Assembly: GCA_003157055.1 (NCBI GenBank)
Contig: PMIG01000107.1
Span: 1,623 to 8,395, forward strand
Origin: Bacteroidales bacterium
GTDB lineage: Bacteria; Bacteroidota; Bacteroidia; Bacteroidales; VadinHA17
Direction: 5' to 3'
DNA: 6,773 bases
Numbering within the stretch: position 1 is the stretch's first letter; every line of letters starts with the position of its first letter. Of this stretch, positions 1 through 6,203 are shown piece by piece. The notes beneath the pieces are model-generated. The model searched no databases and had not been told where the DNA came from. It was given only the letters and a program-made list of their open reading frames with translations. The position numbers and the translations under genes were made by a program.

Positions 1-798
1 GTTCACTCTTGGGAGAGGATGAAGAATACGCATATTGGGCTTTGTGTTTTCGAGCATTGAATTTCTCAGGACGTATACATTCTTGACCTTTTCATATTCC
101 ATCGGATCAGAGAATCTCTCTTTCTGCACCCGGGTCATATAAATTATATCTGCTTTTGAGATTATATCGGTGAAATCAGTGTGCTCATAATATTTTAATC
201 CCATATTATCGAGGTAAAGCTTAAACTCATCAGGCATTCTAAGCTCTTCAGGAGCAATGAAATTAAAAGTTGCATTCCATCTCGACATGGCCATCATCAG
301 GGAATGAACCGTCCGGCCGTACTTCAGGTCTCCAACCATGAAGATATTCAGATTTTCAAGCCTCCCCTGTGTTTTTCGTATTGAATAAAGGTCAAGCATT
401 GTCTGGGTAGGATGCTGATTGGCGCCATCACCTGCATTTATTATAGGTACCGACGACACCTCGCTTGCATATCGTGCGCTGCCTTCAATCGGATGCCGCA
501 TAACGATCAGGTCACAATAGCTGCATACCATTTTAATAGTGTCGTGCAATGTTTCGCCTTTGGAAACGCTGGAACTGGAAGAATCGGAAAACCCGACGAT
601 TTTTCCTCCGAGCTTGTTTATTGCGCTTTCAAAACTTAAGCGTGTACGGGTAGAAGGTTCAAAGAATAATGTGGCGATGACCTTCCCTTCCAGCAGTTTC
701 CTGATTGGTTGTTTCTCAAACTCAACGGCCAGGTCAAGAACCTTTAAAATTTCCTCCGTCGAGAAATCGTCAATTGAAACTAAACTTCTCTTTTTCAT
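1..798 (-). CDS. pyrB: Aspartate carbamoyltransferase catalytic subunit (partial, C-terminus beyond left edge)
   Basis: This enzyme condenses carbamoyl phosphate with L-aspartate to give N-carbamoyl-aspartate, the committed step of pyrimidine synthesis, in the cytoplasm. The 266 codons present read without a stop to the window edge. The family is usually about 305-310 residues, so roughly 40 C-terminal residues are missing. Active-site motifs are all visible: FFEPSTRTR at residues 45-53 (carbamoyl-phosphate loop), SKGET at 79-83 (the lysine that reaches across from a neighbouring subunit), MRHP at 100-103, NQHPTQ at 127-132, [11 protein letters not shown] at 156-166, MTRVQKER at 221-228 and HPLPR at 260-264. 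The sequence closely follows the E. coli-type catalytic chain, which pairs with a PyrI regulatory subunit. A pyrI gene may follow off the left edge, but this is inference. The start is the ATG at 798-796, just before the conserved N-terminal strand. No Shine-Dalgarno sequence is evident. Confidence 0.97.
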   Translation of the reverse strand, partial: MKKRSLVSIDDFSTEEILKVLDLAVEFEKQPIRKLLEGKVIATLFFEPSTRTRLSFESAINKLGGKIVGFSDSSSSSVSKGETLHDTIKMVCSYCDLIVMRHPIEGSARYASEVSSVPIINAGDGANQHPTQTMLDLYSIRKTQGRLENLNIFMVGDLKYGRTVHSLMMAMSRWNATFNFIAPEELRMPDEFKLYLDNMGLKYYEHTDFTDIISKADIIYMTRVQKERFSDPMEYEKVKNVYVLRNSMLENTKPNMRILHPLPRVN

Positions 799-835
799 TA
801 TGTTGGCACATTAAGAGCTGACTCAATATCTCTTT

Positions 836-843
836 CAAATTTA
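836..843 (-). promoter_or_regulatory. Candidate Bacteroidota -7 promoter element for pyrB
   Basis: On the minus strand this reads TAAATTTG, an exact match to the Bacteroidota -7 consensus TAnnTTTG. It lies 37 bases upstream of the pyrB ATG, giving a predicted leader of roughly 30 bases. I could not find a convincing TTG/TTTG -33 element at the usual 17-23 base spacing, so the call rests on the -7 element, its orientation and its position. Confidence 0.5.
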
Positions 844-871
844 CTCAAGATTAGACATTAAGCTGATAAGT

Positions 872-891
872 GTTGATAATTAATTAACAAC
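872..891. repeat. 20-bp near-perfect palindrome between yigZ and pyrB
   Basis: The sequence GTTGATAATTAATTAACAAC matches its own reverse complement at 18 of 20 positions, failing only at the symmetric pair 5/16. It lies 21 bases past the yigZ stop codon and about 28 bases upstream of the pyrB -7 element, both on the minus strand. It could be a binding site for a dimeric regulator of pyrB or part of the yigZ 3' end. There is no T-tract after it in the minus direction and the core is all A/T, so a classical terminator is unlikely. The A/T-rich core also makes chance symmetry plausible. Confidence 0.35.
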
Positions 892-912
892 TTTATAGAT
901 TGGAAAGAATAT

Positions 913-1527
913 TTATTCAACCTCCAGGAGATTGATTTTAAGACCTTCGATCCTTGATAACTTCGCCCTGATCTTTTCTGTCTCAGATAACCTGATATAG
1001 ACTGTCAGTCTGCATTCCAGTCCAAAGGAGGGAGCAGATTGCGCAATATCTCCATCCTTGATTATTTTCATAACATCATTCATTGCCAGGTAGGGAAAAA
1101 TAAGATCACATTTTTGCTGCATGACATGATCAATTATCTCCGCATTTGAAAGAGCTGATCCAGCTGCAGATTTATAAGCATTTATAAGACCGCTTGTTCC
1201 AAGTAAAGTGCCACCGAAATACCGTGGGACAATCACAAGTACATTAGTGAGTCCAAAAGACCTTATTTGTCCGAGAATTGGCCTTCCTGCAGTTCCCGAT
1301 GGCTCACCGTCGTCATTCGCCCTCCATGTAGCTCCATCTACACCGATGGCGTATGCATAACTGTGATGCTTTGCATCATGATGTTCTTTCCTTATTTCAT
1401 CAAGGAACATTTTTATTTCGCCTTCATTTTTCACCCGGAAGGCTATCGAAACGAATTTACTTCCCTTTTCTTTAAAAAGGCCGTGCGAAACAGATTTTAT
1501 GGTTTTATAAATGTCAGAAGAGGCCAT
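913..1527 (-). CDS. yigZ: YigZ/IMPACT family protein (UPF0029)
   Basis: This is a 204-residue protein of the YigZ/IMPACT family, the same length as E. coli YigZ. The family has an N-terminal domain with a ribosomal-protein-S5-like fold and a C-terminal ferredoxin-like domain. The eukaryotic member IMPACT modulates GCN2 signalling, but the bacterial role is not settled. Hallmark motifs are GSKFVS at residues 22-27, HHDAKHHSYAY at 49-59, NDDGEPSGTAGRPIL at 71-85 and PRYFGGTLLGTSGLINAYK at 101-119; the C-terminal domain covers roughly 135-204. I place the start at the ATG at 1527-1525 rather than at a TTG 39 bases upstream, because it gives the family length and begins just before the first conserved block. 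The gene is on the same strand as pyrB, 114 bp away, but pyrB has its own promoter candidate, so co-transcription is uncertain. No convincing promoter was found upstream. Confidence 0.93.
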   Translation of the reverse strand: MASSDIYKTIKSVSHGLFKEKGSKFVSIAFRVKNEGEIKMFLDEIRKEHHDAKHHSYAYAIGVDGATWRANDDGEPSGTAGRPILGQIRSFGLTNVLVIVPRYFGGTLLGTSGLINAYKSAAGSALSNAEIIDHVMQQKCDLIFPYLAMNDVMKIIKDGDIAQSAPSFGLECRLTVYIRLSETEKIRAKLSRIEGLKINLLEVE

Positions 1528-1612
1528 AAATATCAAAATACCTTCGACAATAGGACGTTCCTGCAATATTAATTAAAACCTGCAGTCAATAGCCGTTTTG
1601 CATAAAAAATCC

Positions 1613-1620
1613 TAAATTTG
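1613..1620 (+). promoter_or_regulatory. Candidate Bacteroidota -7 promoter element for the GroES-like/receiver unit
   Basis: TAAATTTG is an exact TAnnTTTG match ending 18 bases before the ATG at 1639. A TTTG occurs at 1597-1600, but it is only 12 bases upstream, shorter than the usual spacing, so the -33 element is unclear. The final TTG of this element could be misread as a start codon for the downstream gene. If the element is real, transcription begins after it and that start is impossible. Confidence 0.5.
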
Positions 1621-1638
1621 TCTGCAATTATACCAGAA

Positions 1639-2022
1639 ATGAGTGTATTCCTCGATGAGAAAGACCTTCAGAAACTTATTGTGATCGGCGACAGGATACT
1701 TATCAAACCAAAAACGCCTCAATCAAAAACAAAGAGCGGACTTTTTCTTCCGCCTGGTGTAAATGAGAACGAAAAGGTCCAGATAGGATATGTCGTTAAA
1801 GTTGGCCCGGGCTATCCGATACCTTCAATAAATGATTCAGACGAACCGTGGAAGAACATTAACGATGAACCTAAATATGTTCCTCTGCAGCTAAAGAAAG
1901 GTGACCAGGCTGTCTATTTGCAAAACAGCGCGATAGAGCTAGAATTCAATAATGAGAAATATATAGTTGTCCCCCAGTCGGCTATACTGCTTTTATTGCG
2001 CGATGACGGATTTCTTGAATAA
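1639..2022 (+). CDS. Divergent GroES-family co-chaperonin-like protein
   Basis: This 127-residue protein carries the GroES fold signature. IGDRILIKP at residues 16-24 corresponds to the first strand. SKTKSGLFLPP at 29-39 aligns with the mobile loop that contacts GroEL, with LFL in place of the usual IVL-type tripeptide. GYVVKVGPGYP at 50-60 and LKKGDQAVYLQ at 85-95 match the central strands, and EKYIVVPQSAILLLL at 106-120 matches the C-terminal strand. It is longer than canonical GroES (about 95 residues) because of an N-terminal extension of about 15 residues and a polar insert at roughly 61-82 where the roof hairpin sits. No groEL is adjacent, so this is probably a second GroES-like protein rather than the main co-chaperonin; that is inference. 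The start is the ATG at 1639. An in-frame TTG at 1618 lies inside the promoter element. The gene heads a unit with the receiver 9 bp downstream. Confidence 0.82.
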   Translation: MSVFLDEKDLQKLIVIGDRILIKPKTPQSKTKSGLFLPPGVNENEKVQIGYVVKVGPGYPIPSINDSDEPWKNINDEPKYVPLQLKKGDQAVYLQNSAIELEFNNEKYIVVPQSAILLLLRDDGFLE

Positions 2023-2031
2023 AAATGTGAC

Positions 2032-2412
2032 ATGAATGTAAAGAACTTTGCTGGAATAAAAATTCTGATTGTTGAGGATGACCTTTCAAGCAGGCTATAC
2101 CTCAATAAAATCATTGAAAAAAGCGGAGCAATTATTCTTAATGCTGGAGACGGACTGGAGGCTATTGAAATCTCAAGGCAGAACCCTGATATAGCCGTTA
2201 TCCTGATGGATATACAACTTCCTCTTATGGATGGTTATACCTCTGCAAAGAAAATCAGGGAATTCAGGGACAAAGTTGTAATTATAGCCCAGACTGCCTA
2301 TGGTCTGTCGGGCGATATGGAGAATATGCTGGCCTCAGGGTTTGATGATTATTTGATTAAACCGATTTATTCAGGGCAGCTGATAGAGAAAATATCTTCC
2401 TTTCTGCCATAG
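2032..2412 (+). CDS. Stand-alone response regulator receiver domain (CheY-like)
   Basis: The 126 residues make a single receiver domain with no output domain. The acidic cluster E15-D16-D17 (in ILIVEDD) would bind magnesium. D60 in LMDIQLP is the expected phospho-acceptor aspartate. T88 in AQTA is the conserved switch threonine, and K110 in LIKP is the conserved lysine, followed by the usual cis-proline P111. All catalytic positions are present, so the protein should accept phosphate from a histidine kinase. No kinase is encoded in the window, and its partner is unknown. Members with this architecture act through protein-protein contact, as in phosphorelays or CheY-type signalling. The sequence resembles receiver domains found in hybrid kinases, so a relay role is possible. 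It starts 9 bp after the GroES-like stop, which suggests co-transcription. It converges with the next gene, 13 bp away. Confidence 0.93.
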   Translation: MNVKNFAGIKILIVEDDLSSRLYLNKIIEKSGAIILNAGDGLEAIEISRQNPDIAVILMDIQLPLMDGYTSAKKIREFRDKVVIIAQTAYGLSGDMENMLASGFDDYLIKPIYSGQLIEKISSFLP

Positions 2413-2425
2413 AATAACTTCTCTG

Positions 2426-3601
2426 TCATTCATTATACGCTGAAAACTTGCTGAATTCCTGTTTGAATTCTTCGATTTCCCATTTCCACCTTTCTCTTTC
2501 AATGCTTAAAGGAACTTTATTAAGAATAGCTTCACGCATACCGGAATCGCCTGATAGAATGTCGAATGGAATAAGTTTTTCCTCATATTCATACGGAGGG
2601 GAATTGAACTGAAGGGAATTCTCAGGAGATGTTTCCACTATTGCGCTGAAAATTTCCATTGCAACCGAAACGGGGAAGTATTTCTCAGGTTCAGTGACAT
2701 GGATCTGCAGGCCATTGCAATTCTCTCCGCAGAACTTATTAAATGTAGGTTTAAAATTATGGACCCTGAAAGTGCAGCCGGGTATGTTTCTGTCAAGCAG
2801 ATTCTTCTTTAGCTTTTCTGCATTAATGAAAGGCGCTCCGAAGAGCTCAAAGGGAATCGTTGTACCTCTTCCCTCAGAAATATTCAGACCTTCTATCAAG
2901 ACAGTACCAGGATAGACAATTGCGCTTTTGAGAGTTGGCAGGTTAGGCGAAGGCAGTACCCATGGCAAACCGGTTTCAGAATATAATGAGTGCCTGTGCC
3001 AGTTTCTCATCCAGACTATATTAAGATCACAGGATGGATAATACTTCTCTTTAATCCATAACGACATTTCCCCGATTGTCATCCTGTGGCAAAGTGGTAT
3101 GGAAGCCCCGCCCACAAAAGTAAAAAACTCCTTCTTTAGAACTGGGCCATCAAGAGGCAGTTTTCCTATAGGATTTGGACGATCAAGTATATAAACCGGT
3201 ATTCCTGCCTTGCAGCAGGCTTCTATGCACAGTTTTATGGTCCAGATATATGTATATAGCCTGGCACCTGCATCCTGCATGTCTATAAGGAGCAGATCAA
3301 TATGCAGGAGCATCTCCGGTGATGGTTTGCGGGATTTGCCGTAAAGGCTGAACAGTGGGACATTATATTCAGAATGCATATTGCCTTCCCACTCAATCAT
3401 GTTATCCTGCGTTTGTCCGTAAATGCCATGCTGCGGACCGAATACCGCTGACAAAATGCAATCATTGCTCCCGGCAATAACCTCAATAATGTTTTTGTAG
3501 CTGCTGGTAATACTTGGTGCATGGCAGAGAACTCCAATTCTCTTGCCGTAAAACCTGGAAGGAATTTTATCGGAGATAATATCAAGTCCTGTCTGCACCA
3601 T
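2426..3601 (-). CDS. namZ: DUF1343 / NamZ-type exo-beta-N-acetylmuramidase, apparently cytoplasmic
   Basis: This 391-residue protein belongs to DUF1343, whose characterised member NamZ (Bacillus subtilis YbbC, family GH171) removes terminal N-acetylmuramic acid from the non-reducing end of peptidoglycan fragments. Conserved blocks in order are FGPQHGIYGQ at residues 54-63, DMQDAGARLYTYI at 107-119, LDRPNPIG at 139-146, LPWVLPSPNLPTLKSA at 212-227, YPGTVLIEGLNISEGRGTT at 230-248 and FELFGAPF at 251-258. The C-terminal part covers about 260-391 and ends with a charged helix. Unlike the exported members, it has no signal peptide: the N-terminus is polar. An in-frame stop at 3628-3626 rules out an upstream extension from a normal start codon. 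It therefore probably acts in the cytoplasm on imported muropeptides, in cell-wall recycling. The family assignment is secure; the substrate and location are inferred. It converges with the receiver gene and diverges from the nucleotidase gene. Confidence 0.93.
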   Translation of the reverse strand: MVQTGLDIISDKIPSRFYGKRIGVLCHAPSITSSYKNIIEVIAGSNDCILSAVFGPQHGIYGQTQDNMIEWEGNMHSEYNVPLFSLYGKSRKPSPEMLLHIDLLLIDMQDAGARLYTYIWTIKLCIEACCKAGIPVYILDRPNPIGKLPLDGPVLKKEFFTFVGGASIPLCHRMTIGEMSLWIKEKYYPSCDLNIVWMRNWHRHSLYSETGLPWVLPSPNLPTLKSAIVYPGTVLIEGLNISEGRGTTIPFELFGAPFINAEKLKKNLLDRNIPGCTFRVHNFKPTFNKFCGENCNGLQIHVTEPEKYFPVSVAMEIFSAIVETSPENSLQFNSPPYEYEEKLIPFDILSGDSGMREAILNKVPLSIERERWKWEIEEFKQEFSKFSAYNE

Positions 3602-3617
3602 AATTCTAAATTGAATA

Positions 3618-3625
3618 CAAATATA
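3618..3625 (-). promoter_or_regulatory. Candidate Bacteroidota -7 promoter element for the DUF1343 gene
   Basis: On the minus strand this reads TATATTTG, an exact TAnnTTTG match ending 16 bases before the ATG of the DUF1343 gene. This is nearly the same spacing as at the GroES-like gene. The -33 region has no clear TTG. The surrounding DNA is very A/T-rich, which raises the chance of a random match. Confidence 0.45.
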
Positions 3626-3631
3626 TTATTT

Positions 3632-3658
3632 AACCATAAGAGTTGCCATTAAATGGTT
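3632..3658. repeat. Nested inverted repeats in the divergent intergenic region
   Basis: AACCAT (3632-3637) is mirrored by ATGGTT (3653-3658). Inside lies an 11-base perfect palindrome, CCATTAAATGG (3646-3656). The segment sits between the divergent DUF1343 and nucleotidase genes, just upstream of the DUF1343 -7 element, where an operator would be expected. The arms are short, so chance is a real alternative. The rest of the 118-bp gap (3602-3719) shows nothing else clear. Confidence 0.25.
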
Positions 3659-3719
3659 CTTAATGCAGAAAATACCGATATTCTTTTCTATGTTTATGTC
3701 ATAATTAATACTTTTTAAA

Positions 3720-5489
3720 ATGAAATCCAGATATCTAAAGATACTCGCTGCTGTTTTGCTGATTATCATTTCGTTATCAGCATGCAATAAAGCTGGGAGG
3801 CATCATATAACAATCCTTGAAACCACTGATGTACATGGCGTGATTTTGCCCTTCGACTTCATCGAAAAAGAAAAACTTTCAGCTTCACTTGCAAATTCTT
3901 CGACATACATTAATGAACAAAGAAAAGCAGGCGATCCTCTTTTTCTGCTCGATAACGGGGACAATCTTCAGGGACAGCCGGAGGTATATTATTACAATTT
4001 TATTGATACTGTATCGCCTCATTTTTTATCTGAAGCTATGAATTGGCTTCAATATGATGCATGTACCGCCGGGAATCATGATATAGAGGCTGGACATTCA
4101 GTATATGACAGAGTGAGGAGAGAAGATAAATTTCCGATCCTTGCAGCAAATGCTATCGATATAAAAACCGGGAAGCCCTATTTTACTCCCTATGTCATTA
4201 TCGAGAAGAATAATATAAAAGTGGCCGTTCTTGGACTCATAACTCCCCAGATACCGGAATGGCTTCCTGAGGAACTATATTCCGGAATGGAGTTTCGCGA
4301 TATGACAGAAACGGCAAAGCTATGGATGCCTGAAATTCTGAAGCAGAAACCCGACCTTGTCGTAGGTCTGTTTCATTCAGGATTTGAAAAGAATAACGGA
4401 AGTCTGCAGAAAGGTTCACATTCTGATGAAAACGGAACTGCTGCAGTAGCCTTTAATGTACCGGGTTTTGATATAATATTTTGCGGTCATGATCATAAGG
4501 TTGCCAATGAGAAAATAGTCAACTGCAAAGGAGATACGGTTCTTATCCTAAATGGAGGAAGCAAATCGGAAAATATTGCCAGGGCCGACATCACTTTCAA
4601 CAAAAAGTTATTTAAAAATAGCAACCTGAAAAAAATAGCAGGAGAAATAATCAAAGTTAAAGAATATGACCCTGATCCAGTTTTCATCGATAAGTTTAAG
4701 AAACAAGGTGAAGCAATTAAAGAATATGTGAACAGGGTTATCGGAACTTCAAGCTCAACTTTTTCATCAAGGGATTCCTATTTCGGATCGTCGGCTTTTG
4801 TTGATATGATCCATTCACTTCAGCTTGAGATAACCGGTGCCGATATTTCTTTTGCTGCTCCGCTATCATTCGACGTCAAAATTCCGGAAGGGGAAATAAC
4901 TGTAGGCGATATGTTCAAGCTCTACAGGTTCGAGAATATGCTTTATACGATGAATTTAACGGGGGAGGAGATTCAGAAATACCTTGAATTTTCCTATGGT
5001 CAATGGCTTAACACCATGAAGGGGCCGGGAAGCTACCTGTTAAATCTGAGGATGGGCAGGAATGGAAAGCCGATTCTGACTGACGGCAAGGCATGGATGA
5101 AGAATCAACCCTATAATTTTGATTCGGCAGCAGGAATTGATTATGTTGTTGATGTTACGAAGCCTGAAGGGCAACGTGTTTTTATTAAATCGCTGTCAGG
5201 CGGAAAGCCTTTCGAGAAGGGCAGAATGTACAAGGTAGCTTTAAACTCATATCGGGGAAATGGGGGAGGAGGACATCTTACTGAGGGTGCAGGATTGGAT
5301 GCAGGCATGCTGCGGAAACGCCTTATTGCATCCACTGACAGGGACTTGCGATATTATATTATGAAATCAATAGAGGCAAAAAAAACAATATCACCGGCAC
5401 CCAATGACAATTGGAAGATTATCCCGGTGGAATGGGTCAAGGCAGCTGAGAAACGTGAATATCCATTACTCTTTGGCACAGGTAAATAA
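3720..5489 (+). CDS. Lipoprotein metallophosphatase, 5'-nucleotidase / 2',3'-cyclic-nucleotide phosphodiesterase family (UshA/CpdB-like)
   Basis: This enzyme probably hydrolyses extracytoplasmic nucleotides to nucleosides and phosphate, for scavenging. The N-terminus has a hydrophobic stretch (residues 8-19) and a lipobox, LSAC, with C22 as the lipidated cysteine, so it should be membrane-anchored outside the cytoplasm. The two-metal phosphatase domain (about 28-300) contains TTDVHG at 35-40, DNGDNLQG at 78-85, GNHD at 118-121, FHSG at 218-221 and GHDH at 256-259; the expected metal ligands all appear present. The 5'-nucleotidase C-terminal domain (about 335-545) contains ADISFAAPLSFD at 374-385, LYRFENMLY at 401-409 and NSYRGNGGGGH at 509-519. 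The usual NGGGIR-type motif of UshA enzymes is replaced by AAPLSFD, which points to the CpdB-like branch, though exact substrates cannot be read from sequence. Length (589) suits the family. No Shine-Dalgarno sequence or strong promoter is seen upstream. Confidence 0.9.
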   Translation: MKSRYLKILAAVLLIIISLSACNKAGRHHITILETTDVHGVILPFDFIEKEKLSASLANSSTYINEQRKAGDPLFLLDNGDNLQGQPEVYYYNFIDTVSPHFLSEAMNWLQYDACTAGNHDIEAGHSVYDRVRREDKFPILAANAIDIKTGKPYFTPYVIIEKNNIKVAVLGLITPQIPEWLPEELYSGMEFRDMTETAKLWMPEILKQKPDLVVGLFHSGFEKNNGSLQKGSHSDENGTAAVAFNVPGFDIIFCGHDHKVANEKIVNCKGDTVLILNGGSKSENIARADITFNKKLFKNSNLKKIAGEIIKVKEYDPDPVFIDKFKKQGEAIKEYVNRVIGTSSSTFSSRDSYFGSSAFVDMIHSLQLEITGADISFAAPLSFDVKIPEGEITVGDMFKLYRFENMLYTMNLTGEEIQKYLEFSYGQWLNTMKGPGSYLLNLRMGRNGKPILTDGKAWMKNQPYNFDSAAGIDYVVDVTKPEGQRVFIKSLSGGKPFEKGRMYKVALNSYRGNGGGGHLTEGAGLDAGMLRKRLIASTDRDLRYYIMKSIEAKKTISPAPNDNWKIIPVEWVKAAEKREYPLLFGTGK

Positions 5490-5496
5490 CACCTGT
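5478..5496 (+). repeat. Short inverted repeat spanning the nucleotidase stop codon
   Basis: ACAGGT and ACCTGT form a perfect 6-bp stem around a 7-base loop that includes the TAA stop at 5487-5489. No run of T follows, so it does not look like an intrinsic terminator. It may be a weak transcript-end structure or chance. Confidence 0.25.
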
Positions 5497-5542
5497 CTGC
5501 GTTGAGATTATGAAATATTGCAATTGGGTTACCGTTATATAA

Positions 5543-5550
5543 AAAGTTTG
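5543..5550 (+). promoter_or_regulatory. Possible -7 promoter element for queE
   Basis: AAAGTTTG matches TAnnTTTG at five of six defined positions (the first T is A). It ends 17 bases before the queE ATG, the same distance as the exact elements upstream of the GroES-like and DUF1343 genes. A TTG at 5518-5520 lies 22 bases upstream, within the accepted -33 spacing. It would place queE and the following gene under their own promoter. Confidence 0.3.
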
Positions 5551-5555
5551 CCTAC

Positions 5556-5560
5556 AGGAA
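5556..5560 (+). promoter_or_regulatory. Shine-Dalgarno-like site of queE
   Basis: AGGAA lies 7 bases before the ATG at 5568. It is the clearest ribosome-binding site in the window; the other genes have only A-rich or unremarkable leaders. It supports the chosen queE start. Confidence 0.5.
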
Positions 5561-5567
5561 AATAAAC

Positions 5568-6197
5568 ATGGGATCAGACCATAAAAATGATTTAAAAGGA
5601 TTAGATCTGCCACTGGTTGAAGATTTTTTTACTGTTCAGGGTGAAGGATGGCATACCGGTAAGGCAGCATATTTTATCCGTCTGGGTGGATGTGATGTGG
5701 GTTGCAGCTGGTGCGATTCCCGCTTTGCATGGAACCCTGAATTTCACCCGCTGATGAAGACCGATAAGATTATTGAACGGGCAGTGGGCTCCGGAGCTGA
5801 TTCTGTGGTTGTCACCGGAGGCGAACCGCTGATGTGGAACCTTGATTATCTCTGCTCAGGACTGAAACGGAACAATATTTGTACATTTATTGAGACATCA
5901 GGTGCATATCCGTTAAGCGGAAGGTGGGATTGGATATGCCTTTCACCAAAAAGAAATGTTCCTCCTTCAGAAAAGATATGCCGGATGGCCAATGAACTTA
6001 AAGTGATAATAGAAACAAGCGATGATTTTCTTTGGGCTGAAAAGTACAGGAAGCTTGTCAGTAGAAATTGCAGATTGTTCCTTCAGCCTGAATGGAGCCG
6101 GTTCGAGAATATTATACCGGAAATTGTTGATTATGTCAGGAAAAACCCGGTCTGGAGGATTTCGCTGCAAGCCCATAAATATATGCATATACCTTAA
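5568..6197 (+). CDS. queE: 7-carboxy-7-deazaguanine synthase (radical SAM)
   Basis: QueE converts 6-carboxy-tetrahydropterin to 7-carboxy-7-deazaguanine, the ring-contracting step toward preQ0 and queuosine in tRNA. The 209 residues hold the full signature: FFTVQGEGWHTG at 20-31 (substrate binding); the cluster motif C42-x3-C46-x2-C49 in CDVGCSWCD, where the three cysteines hold the 4Fe-4S cluster; VVTGGEPLMW at 81-90 (SAM binding); FIETSG at 107-112; LSPK at 125-128; LQPEW at 172-176; and a C-terminal QAHKYMHIP at 201-209, typical of the family. Length is normal and no key residue is missing. The start is the ATG at 5568, preceded by AGGAA. No queC, queD or folE is in the window, so the rest of the pathway lies elsewhere or beyond the edge. 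The next gene begins 6 bp after the stop and is likely co-transcribed. Confidence 0.97.
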   Translation: MGSDHKNDLKGLDLPLVEDFFTVQGEGWHTGKAAYFIRLGGCDVGCSWCDSRFAWNPEFHPLMKTDKIIERAVGSGADSVVVTGGEPLMWNLDYLCSGLKRNNICTFIETSGAYPLSGRWDWICLSPKRNVPPSEKICRMANELKVIIETSDDFLWAEKYRKLVSRNCRLFLQPEWSRFENIIPEIVDYVRKNPVWRISLQAHKYMHIP

Positions 6198-6203
6198 ATA
6201 TTA

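Noticed and set aside
770..811. 13-codon minus-strand reading frame starting at ATG 811-809 and overlapping the pyrB start out of frame
   Set aside because: It lacks a Shine-Dalgarno sequence, a T-rich pyrimidine attenuator or any hairpin typical of a leader peptide; probably chance.
539..814. Plus-strand open frame opposite pyrB
   Set aside because: The minus strand encodes PyrB with all catalytic motifs; this frame shows no recognisable motif and is a shadow.
1528..1566. Upstream TTG start that would add 13 residues to the YigZ-family protein
   Set aside because: The added residues precede the family's conserved start, and the ATG at 1527 gives the typical 204-residue length.
1267..1572. 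Plus-strand open frame opposite the YigZ-family gene
   Set aside because: It overlaps a well-supported gene on the other strand and shows no family motif.
1618..1638. TTG start that would add 7 residues to the GroES-like protein
   Set aside because: The TTG is the end of an exact TAnnTTTG promoter element, so it is unlikely to be transcribed; the ATG at 1639 is a normal start.
2413..2425. Bidirectional terminator between the convergent receiver and DUF1343 genes
   Set aside because: The 13-bp gap has no inverted repeat or T-run.
3689..3696. TATGTTTA as the promoter element of the nucleotidase gene
   Set aside because: It misses the final G of TAnnTTTG and has no TTG at the right upstream distance; too weak to annotate.
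5478..5496. ACAGGT/ACCTGT hairpin as a rho-independent terminator of the nucleotidase gene
   Set aside because: The stem is only 6 bp, overlaps the stop codon and is not followed by a T-tract.
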